Shown piece after piece: positions 36,936 to 45,127 of a DNA stretch of 64,000 nt; within the stretch, counting starts at the first letter, position 1, and each line of letters begins with the position of its first letter. Both the position numbers and the translations under genes were made by a program. The stretch comes from Vibrio natriegens NBRC 15636 = ATCC 14048 = DSM 759. GTDB taxonomy: Bacteria > Pseudomonadota > Gammaproteobacteria > Enterobacterales > Vibrionaceae. Location: contig NZ_CP141822.1 in the NCBI RefSeq assembly GCF_035621455.1, forward strand, positions 1,798,001-1,862,000. Reading direction: 5' to 3'. The notes under the pieces are model-generated. The model worked only from the letters and a program-made list of their open reading frames with translations. It made no database searches and had not been told where the DNA came from.

Positions 36936-37598
36936 ATGCGTGTATTGATCGTCGAAGACAGTATTCAAATCGCGGCGAATATTGGTGAATACCTTGAAAT
37001 AATGGGTCACTCGGTAGATTTTTCTTACACAGGACAAGCAGCTCTCGAGTTATTATCCGAGAACCAATTCGATGTAATGATCTTGGATGTTATGATGCCT
37101 GGCTTAGATGGGTTATCTACGTGCAGGAAAATACGGGAACAAGGTCGTGAACACCTGCCTATTTTGTTTCTCACCGCTTGCGATACGTTGGAAGATAAAC
37201 TGGCTGGTTTCGCCGCAGGTGGCGATGATTACTTAGTCAAACCATTTGCTATGCAGGAGTTACTGGCAAGGCTCGAGGCGCTCACATTAAGATCCAAAGG
37301 TGGCAGAAGTCACGAGATCACTTTTTCCGGTTTAACCCTTTCCACCGAAACAGAACAAGCTTTCTTTCAAAACAACCGATTAAAGCTGGACCCATTGTTG
37401 TTCAAGCTATTAAAAACCTTACTGCTGTCCGCTCCCCGTATCGTACATAAACAAGATCTTGAATACGAACTTTGGCATGGAGAGACCATCGATAGTAGTG
37501 TTCTGAGAACACATATTTATCGGCTGAGAAAGGTACTGCCTGAAGGATTACTAGAAACCGTACGAGGAAAGGGTTATCGCCTCAATGAGATTAACTAG
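36936..37598 (+). CDS. OmpR/PhoB-family response regulator
   Basis: Regulator of 220 residues. The receiver domain has the acidic pocket in LIVEDS, the phospho-acceptor D51 in VMILDVMMPG, and the lysine in DDYLVKPFAMQEL. The winged-helix output domain ends with LRTHIYRLRKVLPEGLLETVRGKGYRL. GGAGGAG precedes the ATG. It overlaps the kinase gene by 14 bp. The target genes are not known; chb is adjacent but separated by a terminator. Confidence 0.93.
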   Translation: MRVLIVEDSIQIAANIGEYLEIMGHSVDFSYTGQAALELLSENQFDVMILDVMMPGLDGLSTCRKIREQGREHLPILFLTACDTLEDKLAGFAAGGDDYLVKPFAMQELLARLEALTLRSKGGRSHEITFSGLTLSTETEQAFFQNNRLKLDPLLFKLLKTLLLSAPRIVHKQDLEYELWHGETIDSSVLRTHIYRLRKVLPEGLLETVRGKGYRLNEIN

Positions 37599-38778
37599 TC
37601 AATATTTTCAAAAGCGGCTTTATAACCGAGTTTTCGCTTTGATTATGGGGCTGGTCTTATTATTAACCCTTAGCCTTTTACTAATGGCTTGGATAAACGC
37701 GCAACTGCACACAGACAGCCTGGTCAATCAAAAGTTGAATCAGCAAATGCGCTTCTTACTAGATGATTCCATCAAAAAAGGTCGCCTGGTCAAAGTCAAT
37801 TCGCCGATGTTTTCCAGCTTTGTGGGGTCGGATAAAGGCTTACCACTTTATTTGTCAGGCTTAACAGAACAAGGGGTATTCGAAATTGAACACCCGAAAG
37901 TGCACGTGCAAGTAGTCAGTTCTCCATTTTCCGATGGCTTGCTTTATCTGCTCTATTTCCCTGAGAAAGATCTAGAGAGAAGCCTTTATCAGAATAGGCT
38001 CAAATACTATGTTGTTATCGGTGTAATGGCGTTAATGGGCATAGGACTCATTGCCAGTCTTTACATCACCCGGATTATTGTTAAGCCCATCACCACTCTG
38101 CAGAAAAATATTGAATGTGCCAGCCCTGACTCACCTCCTGCTGTATTGGACAGACAAGATGAGCTAGGTCAGTTGAGTCGGAGTTTTACTAACGCATTTC
38201 AGCGAATACGAGCATTCGTCGAGCGAGAACACAACTTTACCCGGTTTGCCAGCCATGAGCTCAGAACGCCAGTCACTATTATACAGGGGGCATTGGAAGT
38301 CATCGCCTACTCACCGGATCTTGCTAAAGCGCAGCCAGCGTTGAGTAGAATTGAAAGTGCAAATAAAGATATGCAGGCCTTAATTCACACTTTTCTTTCT
38401 ATTAGCCGAGAGTCCAAAACCGAGCAGGTAGAATTATTGTCGTTACAAGAAAGTCTGGACTACTGCTTACAACCGTTAAGAACAGACAAGGCTGACATAC
38501 TGTCGGTTCAATACAGTCTCAATTCAAAATCGGTGAATAAAATACTGGCCCATGTCGTGATACAAAATGTGTTAAGAAATGCCTTTAGTTATAGCGCCAA
38601 TAGTGTGGCAATAGAATTAAAGTACGATCGACTGGTAGTTTCGAATGACATCGACCCCGACTGCCACTCTGGCTATGGCCACGGCATCGATATTATCAAT
38701 GCCATATGCGAAAAAGCCGATTGGTTGGCTTTCTATCGGTGTCACAACAATAGGTTTAGCTGGCTCATCTATTTTTGA
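37585..38778 (+). CDS. membrane sensor histidine kinase
   Basis: Kinase of 397 residues. Two membrane helices (about 13-35 and 132-156) flank a periplasmic domain of roughly 95 residues that should sense the signal. A HAMP-like region follows, then the H-box with H224 in FASHELRTPVTIIQG. The N-box is NVLRNAFSYS, and a short ATP lid has GYGHGIDII. The ATPase domain is compact. Translationally coupled to the response regulator by a 14-bp overlap. Confidence 0.9.
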   Translation: MRLTSQYFQKRLYNRVFALIMGLVLLLTLSLLLMAWINAQLHTDSLVNQKLNQQMRFLLDDSIKKGRLVKVNSPMFSSFVGSDKGLPLYLSGLTEQGVFEIEHPKVHVQVVSSPFSDGLLYLLYFPEKDLERSLYQNRLKYYVVIGVMALMGIGLIASLYITRIIVKPITTLQKNIECASPDSPPAVLDRQDELGQLSRSFTNAFQRIRAFVEREHNFTRFASHELRTPVTIIQGALEVIAYSPDLAKAQPALSRIESANKDMQALIHTFLSISRESKTEQVELLSLQESLDYCLQPLRTDKADILSVQYSLNSKSVNKILAHVVIQNVLRNAFSYSANSVAIELKYDRLVVSNDIDPDCHSGYGHGIDIINAICEKADWLAFYRCHNNRFSWLIYF

Positions 38779-38871
38779 TAGTGGTGAAGTAGACATGTCA
38801 CCTAACCCATTAAACCGTAGATAGGAATGCTATTTTAAACCCATGCCTTGGGCGCCACTTTCACACGCGTG

Positions 38872-39351
38872 TTATATCCAAAGCGATTTGTTTAGCACCC
38901 ATTTTTCGAGTTCTTCGTTATCATCATCAACCACCATACCTGTAAACACGAAATTATTAGCATTGACAACATTCCGTGAAGCCAGATTCGTGGACGAAAT
39001 CAAAGCAACTACGTTTTCAACGGCACCAGAGCCGAACGCTAAATTGCAAAGTTGGTTAACGGCAGACTTTGCCAACCCACGACCTTGTTGTTGTGGCGCA
39101 ACATTGTATCCAATTTCCACCTCACCAGCGTTGGGAGCATCTTTAAAGCCGCAAAAACCAACGACATGATCTTGGGATAACATCATGTAAGGTAATGACC
39201 ATATATCAGCCATCGCGTTTTGAGCGTGTTGAACTGAACGATTGAGAACATGCTTTGGCGGGATAGAACCGTTACAAAACTCAATGTCTATACCCGATGC
39301 ATCCGCGATCAATTGATGAAGTTGTTTTTTATTTATCTGCTGAAGTTCCAT
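38872..39351 (-). CDS. GNAT-family N-acetyltransferase
   Basis: Protein of 159 residues with DHVVGFCGFKDAPNAGEVEIGYNVAP followed by the acetyl-CoA loop QQQGRGLAKSAVNQL, and SRNVVNANNFVFTG near the end. Substrate unknown. Convergent with the sensor kinase. Confidence 0.87.
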   Translation of the reverse strand: MELQQINKKQLHQLIADASGIDIEFCNGSIPPKHVLNRSVQHAQNAMADIWSLPYMMLSQDHVVGFCGFKDAPNAGEVEIGYNVAPQQQGRGLAKSAVNQLCNLAFGSGAVENVVALISSTNLASRNVVNANNFVFTGMVVDDDNEELEKWVLNKSLWI

Positions 39352-39426
39352 TATCTACTCTTGAGAAAATGCCTCTGATGTATCTAAAAATGAACGCTGC
39401 CAGAAACCACCTCAAATCTACGCTAT

Positions 39427-39714
39427 TCATAGCGAGGAGAATAAATAAGCTCCCACACCGAGTGGAATAAGCGTAATTACGCACAAAACAGCACTTCCGA
39501 TTTTATCAAAATGTGAAGTAAGACTCTGAACTTTAATCGCCTTACGCAGCCTGATTAAAGATATCACGGAACCACAAAACCATACTGCAGTGAACATTAT
39601 GATGTGACGATCGCTACCTTGGAGCCATACATTCTTTAGCGCAATGAAAAACACACCATGCATCAGCAAGGTGATTACAATAACAATTCTTGCCACTTTC
39701 ATATCCCCAGCCAA
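39427..39714 (-). CDS. small hypothetical membrane protein (95 aa)
   Basis: Ninety-five residues with three hydrophobic segments (about 8-27, 36-52, 74-94) and the basic stretch RLRKAIKVQ between them. No recognised family. Solitary. Confidence 0.6.
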   Translation of the reverse strand: MAGDMKVARIVIVITLLMHGVFFIALKNVWLQGSDRHIIMFTAVWFCGSVISLIRLRKAIKVQSLTSHFDKIGSAVLCVITLIPLGVGAYLFSSL

Positions 39715-40098
39715 AGCTTAACCCCACATTAAGAAAGGATTTGCAGCAGCAAAATATCCGCAAATCACGTTATTATAATCAATTGAATCTGGCACATCGG
39801 ATAGAATAGACAACTGACACCCTGTGTGAACCCATCCTATGTCAAAGTATTGTTACTTTTAACATTAATAGCAGAACTTATCATGTATTGGGAAGCCCAA
39901 GCGGCCATATAAGCAAATAAAATCAAGCTGCGTCGATACCTTGCTCATTCCAAGGTTGGACAATAGAGTATGCGGTCATAGCGGGATGAGATGCAAAATT
40001 GCTTAGTTCAACAACAGGCATAGGTTTGGGTTTGGGCAACGGGAGATTAACCAGCCTTTATAGTGAATCTATAAACCCTGGAAATATTCTTAATGGCA
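39715..40098. other. intergenic region with a possible gene remnant
   Basis: No full gene is supported. A leftward 32-codon frame at 39923-40021 reads MPVVELSNFASHPAMTAYSI and on to a stop; it looks protein-like but has no ribosome site and is preceded by a stop. It may be the tail of a lost gene. Confidence 0.35.
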
Positions 40099-40122
40099 TA
40101 AAAAAGCTGGCTATTCGCCAGC
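40099..40122 (-). terminator. terminator after iolA
   Basis: GCTGGC (40106-40111) pairs with GCCAGC (40117-40122). Read leftward, the stem is followed by six T residues (40105-40100). A second GC-rich hairpin, 40138-40144 / 40153-40159, lies between it and the iolA stop. Confidence 0.8.
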
Positions 40123-40208
40123 AAAAAGAAAAAAAGGTAGCGCGCTCTGCCACGCGCTAACCCATCCGGGCCCCTACCATGCCCTACCAAAACGGATAAA
40201 AGGTTTGA

Positions 40209-41723
40209 TTAGCCTAATGTTGGCATATTAAATGAGCTTGAGTGTTGCTCTAGGCGAACATCACTTGCAGGCCAGCGGCTAGATACTGTTTTCATTCTTG
40301 TGTAGAAACGAACACCGTCATTACCGTGCACATTTAATGGACCAAAAACAGAACGTTTCCAACCACCAAAGCTGTGGAATGCCATTGGTACTGGGATTGG
40401 GATATTGATACCTACCATGCCAGCTTGGACATTTTCACTAAACTGACGAGCCGTTTCACCATCACGAGTGAAGATAGCCGTACCATTGCCATATTCATGA
40501 CGGTTAACCAGTTGGATAGCCGTTTCAAAGTCCGGAACACGAACAATCGCAAGCACAGGGCCAAAGATCTCTTCTTTATAGATAGTCATCTCTGGTGACA
40601 CATTGTCGAACAATGTTGGACCCACAAAGTATCCATTTTCAAAACCATCAACACTCAAAGAGCGACCATCGATAAGCAGATCAGCCCCCTGCTCTACACC
40701 TGAGTCGATGTAACCAATGATTTTCTCTTTGTGAATTTGAGAAATCACCGGCCCCATATCATTTTCTTTACCTTCGACAATGCCAGGGCCAATGGTCATT
40801 TCATCAACGCCGGTACGCAGTTTATCGATAAGGTGATCCGCTGTTTCGTCACCAACGACTACTGCCACAGAAAGAGCCATACAACGCTCGCCAGCCGCAC
40901 CAAATGCTGCACCGATAATCGCGTTCGTTGCCATATCCAAATCTGCATCTGGCATTAAGATACAGTGGTTTTTAGCGCCACCCAAAGCCTGACAACGTTT
41001 ACCATGTGCTGATGCCGTTGAGTAGATGTACTCAGCAATTGGTGTTGAGCCAACAAAGCTAACCGCTTGAACACGTGGATCCGTTAGTAGTACATCTACC
41101 GACTCTTTATCGCCATTCACTACATTAAACACGCCGTCAGGAAGACCCGCTTCAGAAAGTAGCTCAGCCAAAATCAAAGAAGTTGTTGGATCCTTTTCTG
41201 ACGGTTTTAGAACGAATGTGTTACCAGTCGCAAGTGCAATAGGGAACATCCACATTGAAACCATCGCAGGAAAGTTAAACGGAGTAATGCCCGCACAAAC
41301 GCCTAGTGGTTGCATCAGTGAATGGCTATCAACACCAGTACCCACGTTAGCTGAATGCTCACCTTTTTGAAGATGAGGAATGCCGCAAGCAAACTCAACC
41401 ACTTCCAGGCCTCGAGTTAGCTCGCCCATTGCATCTGAGTAAACCTTTCCGTGCTCAGTAGAAATCGTTTTGGCAAGCTTGTCCATATTAGCTTCCATTA
41501 ACTCTTTGAACTTAAATAGGATTCGAGCACGTTTTAATGGCGACATTTTCGACCATGCAGGAAATGCCTTAGCAGCAGATTCAATTGCCAGTTCCGTTTC
41601 ACTCTTTGAGCTAAGAACGACTTGGCGAATTTGTTCACCAGTAGCTGGGTTAAAAACTGGAGCAAATTTGCCGCTTTGGCTTTCCTGAATGCTTCCACCG
41701 ATATAGTTATGAATAGTCTCCAT
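40209..41723 (-). CDS. iolA: methylmalonate/malonate-semialdehyde dehydrogenase (CoA-acylating)
   Basis: Converts malonate semialdehyde to acetyl-CoA, CO2 and NADH at the end of inositol breakdown; it also acts on methylmalonate semialdehyde. The 504 residues begin METIHNYIGGS, have ITPFNFPAMVSMWMFP, the SFVGSTPIAEYIY segment and the catalytic cysteine in GAAGERCMALSV. The C-terminus has SFGGWKRSVFGPLNVHG. ATG 41723 is favoured over a TTG two codons upstream because AGGAG is spaced for it. A GAAA-N6-TTTC box lies 150 bp upstream. Confidence 0.94.
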   Translation of the reverse strand: METIHNYIGGSIQESQSGKFAPVFNPATGEQIRQVVLSSKSETELAIESAAKAFPAWSKMSPLKRARILFKFKELMEANMDKLAKTISTEHGKVYSDAMGELTRGLEVVEFACGIPHLQKGEHSANVGTGVDSHSLMQPLGVCAGITPFNFPAMVSMWMFPIALATGNTFVLKPSEKDPTTSLILAELLSEAGLPDGVFNVVNGDKESVDVLLTDPRVQAVSFVGSTPIAEYIYSTASAHGKRCQALGGAKNHCILMPDADLDMATNAIIGAAFGAAGERCMALSVAVVVGDETADHLIDKLRTGVDEMTIGPGIVEGKENDMGPVISQIHKEKIIGYIDSGVEQGADLLIDGRSLSVDGFENGYFVGPTLFDNVSPEMTIYKEEIFGPVLAIVRVPDFETAIQLVNRHEYGNGTAIFTRDGETARQFSENVQAGMVGINIPIPVPMAFHSFGGWKRSVFGPLNVHGNDGVRFYTRMKTVSSRWPASDVRLEQHSSSFNMPTLG

Positions 41724-42563
41724 GACCAACTCCTATTTTAGACTGACTGAGCGACTTGTTTCGCGTTGTACTTATGGCTATTTCTGTTTTAAAAAGCGGT
41801 TTCTAACGTCAAATTGAGCTTCGTTTATTGATGTCAGGTTTGCTTTTCCTTATCGAACGAAACCATTCTATGAAATTAATTTTTCATTTTCAATATATAT
41901 GAAAAATTTAATTTACACTTTTGAAACGCCAGATCACAAAAAGAAACATACGTCAGCTAGAAACAGAGTAAGTCCTTTACAACTAGGTTGGTTTCTCTAA
42001 GGGAGTGAAGGGTAATATTTAGGGATCACGGAAAGTATTTTGAAATAGGGACACTTTTTAAGTGTGGGTTCGCAAACGACTGAAACGCTGTACTCGTCGA
42101 ATCTGTACACTGAAGTCAGAGCGTTTAATTAAATGTGAGTGGTTGGTGTTCGCTACAATGACTGACAGCAGGAACGTCCTTGATTAAATTGGAAATGAAC
42201 AGACTCTGGCGAGTCGTGTTTTGGGAGAGATACGTTATGATTCTTCTCGAAGTACATCCAGTATTTCATAGTGGACTGTGCCACTATTCTGCCCTGCTGC
42301 TTCTATCTGGTGGTAATTTAAGTTCATCATCAACACTAACATTGGCGTTTTAGTTCACCTGACTGTTGTGCTGTCCTTTGGTCATAGTGCCACCAGCTTT
42401 GAGACTCGCCTTAACACCCTAGTCGGGTAGACTACTCAACTTTCCACTATTCCCGCGAAGTATTACTGCCTATTTATCTATTAAACTACTGACAGCATAC
42501 GAGGTAAGCTTTTTATATACCTCTAAATTAAAAAATCATTTAATCAGCTGTTTTTATTAACTT
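41724..42563. other. intergenic region: iolA promoter side, then unrecognised sequence
   Basis: The first 200 bp hold the iolA control region, with one IolR-type box. From about 42000 to 42560 nothing convincing is coded. Short frames on both strands look protein-like in patches, for example leftward 42153-42269, but are broken by stops. This could be decayed inserted DNA. A small palindromic stretch (CACTTTTTAAGTG) occurs near 42055. Confidence 0.45.
41872..41885. promoter_or_regulatory. IolR-type box (GAAA-N6-TTTC), iolA
   Basis: GAAATTAATTTTTC, 149 bp before the iolA start. It matches the GRAA-N6-TTYC pattern repeated across this region, similar to the GGAA-N6-TTCC site reported for rhizobial RpiR-type IolR. 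Confidence 0.6.
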
Positions 42564-42782
42564 TTATCCATGTAACACTGTAAATGATGTCACCAAAATT
42601 AGCAGAAAATACAACTCACTACCGTTACTCTTGGTCAACATCGGCATGTTGTTTTGTACAAATTCATTAAAAAGAAACGCTAAAGACTTTTGGTCCGCTT
42701 TCATCTTAATGTTATTGGTTTCTGGGTTTTCTTCCGCGTCTTTTACCATGTAGTACGCGTTGTAAGCGACTGCTCCGTACAT
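42564..42782 (-). CDS. microprotein paralogue 3 (72 aa, hydrophobic tail)
   Basis: Third gene of a tandem trio. It opens MYGAVAYNAYYMVKDAEEN, nearly the same as the other two, then diverges and ends in a hydrophobic segment (ELYFLLILVTSFTVLHG) that could be membrane-bound. GGAG lies six bases before the ATG, only 10 bp after the stop of the preceding copy. No known family or function recognised. The shared N-terminus over three tandem frames, each with a ribosome site, is strong evidence for real genes. Confidence 0.7.
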   Translation of the reverse strand: MYGAVAYNAYYMVKDAEENPETNNIKMKADQKSLAFLFNEFVQNNMPMLTKSNGSELYFLLILVTSFTVLHG

Positions 42783-42792
42783 ATCATTCTCC

Positions 42793-42957
42793 TCATAAAA
42801 TTTGGGTTGCTTGTGGTTCAGGTACTGCTTTTTTGAAAAAAGCCATAAATGAAAAACGCTTTTTCTCTGTCTTCACCGCTTCGACTTCTGAGACAGCTTG
42901 ATTTTCGCGCGCGTCTTTAACCATGTAGTAAGTGTTGTATGCGATTGCTCCGTACAT
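42793..42957 (-). CDS. microprotein paralogue 2 (54 aa)
   Basis: Fifty-four residues: MYGAIAYNTYYMVKDAREN, then an acidic-basic stretch (SEVEAVKTEKKRFSF) and a C-terminal KKAVPEPQATQIL. It is the same length as copy 1 and very similar along its whole length, including at DNA level, so this is a tandem duplication. AAGGA lies between the stop of copy 1 and this ATG (11-bp gap). The N-terminal part could form an amphipathic helix; no signal peptide or known domain. Confidence 0.75.
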   Translation of the reverse strand: MYGAIAYNTYYMVKDARENQAVSEVEAVKTEKKRFSFMAFFKKAVPEPQATQIL

Positions 42958-42968
42958 ATCGTTATTCC

Positions 42969-43133
42969 TTATACAGTTTGAGTTGTTTGTGGTTCTAGTA
43001 CTGCTTTGCTGAAAAGTGCTTTAAATGAAAAACGCTTTTTCTCTTTCTTCACGGCTTCGACTTCTGAAGCGACTTGATTCTCGCGAGCGTCTTTAACCAT
43101 GTGGTAAGTGTTATATGCGATAGCTGCGTACAT
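42969..43133 (-). CDS. microprotein paralogue 1 (54 aa)
   Basis: First gene of the trio: MYAAIAYNTYHMVKDAREN, then VASEVEAVKKEKKRFSFKALF and LEPQTTQTV at the end. GGAGAA precedes the ATG. A good promoter stands upstream (TTGCAT, 17 bases, TATATT; 43180-43208). The trio lies between iolA and the Fe-alcohol dehydrogenase but has no IolR-type box, so it is probably regulated separately from inositol genes. Function unknown. Confidence 0.75.
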   Translation of the reverse strand: MYAAIAYNTYHMVKDARENQVASEVEAVKKEKKRFSFKALFSKAVLEPQTTQTV

Positions 43134-43179
43134 AATTTATTCTCCAAATGTTTGTAAGTTTCCTACATCAACGGGAGTA

Positions 43180-43208
43180 AATATAGATCCAGCTCACACA
43201 AAATGCAA
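43180..43208 (-). promoter_or_regulatory. sigma-70-type promoter of the microprotein operon
   Basis: Read leftward: TTGCAT (43208-43203), exactly 17 bases, TATATT (43185-43180), then about 46 bp to the first ATG. The -10 and -35 are close to consensus. Confidence 0.6.
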
Positions 43209-43677
43209 TAGATATTTTAAATTTACAGGCAAATAAAATAAACATTTCCATGCCAGAGCATAATCAATTGAATTTATTGCACAATTCAATTTAAAGCCTG
43301 CCGAAGCTATGTTTCATGGCGTTCAGGACAACGAAAACAAAGCACTTTTTCAGCTAAAGAATGCCAGGCCGTGTAAGCGCACAGCCAAAAATTAAGCCGG
43401 AATGCCTTCTTGTAAGAAAAATACATTACGTAATTGGGCGAGCTTGAAATGAAAAGTTTGTTTATCAGTGGGCAAAATTGCAGGAAAGCACCATCTATCA
43501 ACGAGTAAAGAGAAGTAATACTGAGTGGCAAAGCAGTGAGTGTAAGTTAGGCAAGAGTAAGCAGGCTTAGGGTGATAGACGCGCTCTTCAGCTGCTGGAA
43601 AGCAATTTGGAAGAGCGCGCTACATGATTTGAAATAGTATGGCTTAGTCGGTAATCGATTGTCGACTTCGGACTATT
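43209..43677. other. intergenic region with inverted repeats
   Basis: About 470 bp without a supported gene. It holds an AT-rich inverted repeat near 43265-43292 (AATTGAAT...ATTCAATT) and a hairpin, GCGCTCTTC (43581-43589) with GAAGAGCGC (43610-43618). The latter lies 60 bp beyond the alcohol dehydrogenase stop and could end that transcript, although no T-run follows. Confidence 0.45.
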
Positions 43678-44847
43678 CTATTCGCCTTCATTCCAAACCG
43701 TTTTGTAAAGCTCGATGGTTTCTTCTAAAGAAGGAACGCGAGGGTTATTACCTGGTGACCCAGAATCCAGTGCTTGTTGCGCCATGGTTGATAGAAGCTC
43801 AAAGAAACGCTCTTTATCAATACCATATTGAGACGGCGTAGGAACGGATAGCTCTGTATTTAGTGCACGCAGTTCATTGACTAACTTCTTACATGCAATT
43901 GCATTGGTGTCAGACATAGAAGCAACACCAATAGCGCGAGCGCACTCTGCGTAACGTTGTTCAGCGCTTGGAATGGAAAACTCGGTGATAGCAGGTAGCA
44001 ACATTGCGTTTGATAAGCCATGAGGAACATGGAAAAACGCTCCAATCGGTCGGCTCATGCCATGCACTAATGCCACTGATGCATTAGAGAATGCCACTCC
44101 AGCCAACGTCGCACCAAACATCATATCAGAGCGAGCGGCCTCATCTTTTGGATTGTGATAAGCCTGACGAATACTCTTACCAATTTTTTCCATCGCGATC
44201 AGAGCTTGAGTATCTGAGAATTGGTTCGCTTTTTGACTAACATACGCTTCAATAGCATGAGTCAGCGCATCCAGGCCACAGTCAGCAGTGACGCGTGGAG
44301 GAAGTGACATAGTTAGTTCGTAGTCCACCAGCGCAGCAATAGGCATAAATCCAAGGCCAGAGCACAACATTTTTTCGTCATGTAGATCGTCTGTAATCAC
44401 CGTGAAGCGCGTGACCTCAGAGCCGGTTCCGGCAGTAGTAGGAATAGCAATGATCGGAAGCCCTGCTTCGCTAACATCGCGAGGGAATTTGTAATCTCTT
44501 ACTTGCCCACCAAATTTACCAACAATTGAGATGGCTTTGGCACTGTCGATTGGACTTCCTCCACCAATAGCAATAATGGAGTCAAATCCTCCTTCACGCA
44601 CCATTTGTACACCTGCCTCGATTGAGCTTACTGTCGGCTCTGGAATCGTATCAGAAAATACGGAAGCCTCGATGCCCTGGGCAATTAGCGCCTCTTGAAC
44701 TTTTGCTACATAACCTAGTTGAACCATCATCTTATCGGTGACAATTAACGGTCGAGATGCACCTACGCTTGCCATTACATCCGCAGCCTGAAGTGATGCC
44801 CCTTTGCCTACATGCATAATCCTTGGTAATACGATTCTTGCGCTCAT
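43678..44847 (-). CDS. iron-containing alcohol dehydrogenase
   Basis: Fe-ADH family, 389 residues. Nucleotide loop in IAIGGGSPIDSAKAI, then TTAGTGSEVTRF. The metal site spans DCGLDALTHAIEAYVS and VHGMSRPIGAFFHVPHGLSNAMLL. ATG has AAGGAA upstream. It is divergent from the GntP permease across a gap with two IolR-type boxes, so it belongs to the inositol regulon. A reducing role on malonate semialdehyde or another aldehyde of the pathway is plausible but inferred. Confidence 0.88.
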   Translation of the reverse strand: MSARIVLPRIMHVGKGASLQAADVMASVGASRPLIVTDKMMVQLGYVAKVQEALIAQGIEASVFSDTIPEPTVSSIEAGVQMVREGGFDSIIAIGGGSPIDSAKAISIVGKFGGQVRDYKFPRDVSEAGLPIIAIPTTAGTGSEVTRFTVITDDLHDEKMLCSGLGFMPIAALVDYELTMSLPPRVTADCGLDALTHAIEAYVSQKANQFSDTQALIAMEKIGKSIRQAYHNPKDEAARSDMMFGATLAGVAFSNASVALVHGMSRPIGAFFHVPHGLSNAMLLPAITEFSIPSAEQRYAECARAIGVASMSDTNAIACKKLVNELRALNTELSVPTPSQYGIDKERFFELLSTMAQQALDSGSPGNNPRVPSLEETIELYKTVWNEGE

Positions 44848-44935
44848 TCTATTTCCTTAATCATTACATTGGTCGTGAATTCTAAGAGTAGATGAAATAC
44901 TTGCTCTTAAACGTACCATTCGAAACAAACTTATT

Positions 44936-44949
44936 GAAATGAATTTTTC
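44936..44949. promoter_or_regulatory. IolR-type box (GAAA-N6-TTTC), adh side
   Basis: GAAATGAATTTTTC in the gap between the divergent Fe-alcohol dehydrogenase and GntP permease. Confidence 0.6.
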
Positions 44950-45063
44950 ATTTTATGTGAAGAATGAACAGTCCAAATACGCCTTATCTAGTGTTTTACT
45001 GTCTTTGATCAATATATCGGATGATTTACCTACATGAACTCAATCTTTCACTTTATTTAAAAT

Positions 45064-45077
45064 AAAATGAATGTTTC
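45064..45077. promoter_or_regulatory. IolR-type box (AAAA-N6-TTTC), permease side
   Basis: AAAATGAATGTTTC, a weaker copy of the same motif, 51 bp before the GTG start of the permease. Its presence also argues that translation does not begin upstream of it. Confidence 0.5.
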
Positions 45078-45127
45078 AATTTATACATATTTTGGAAATA
45101 ACATTTGATTACATATTGGAGATTACC

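Noticed and set aside
41901..41914. A second IolR-type box before iolA
   Set aside because: GAAAAATTTAATTT has a poor right arm; only the box at 41872 is accepted.
42050..42066. Insertion-sequence end at the CACTTTTTAAGTG palindrome
   Set aside because: No transposase frame, no target duplication and no second end were found.
42153..42269. Leftward 38-codon frame, protein-like in patches
   Set aside because: Too short, no ribosome site, flanking frames broken by stops. Kept only as a hint of decayed DNA.
43307..43531. Leftward 74-codon frame upstream of the microprotein operon
   Set aside because: No ribosome site, no family resemblance; lies in a repeat-rich gap and is more likely chance.
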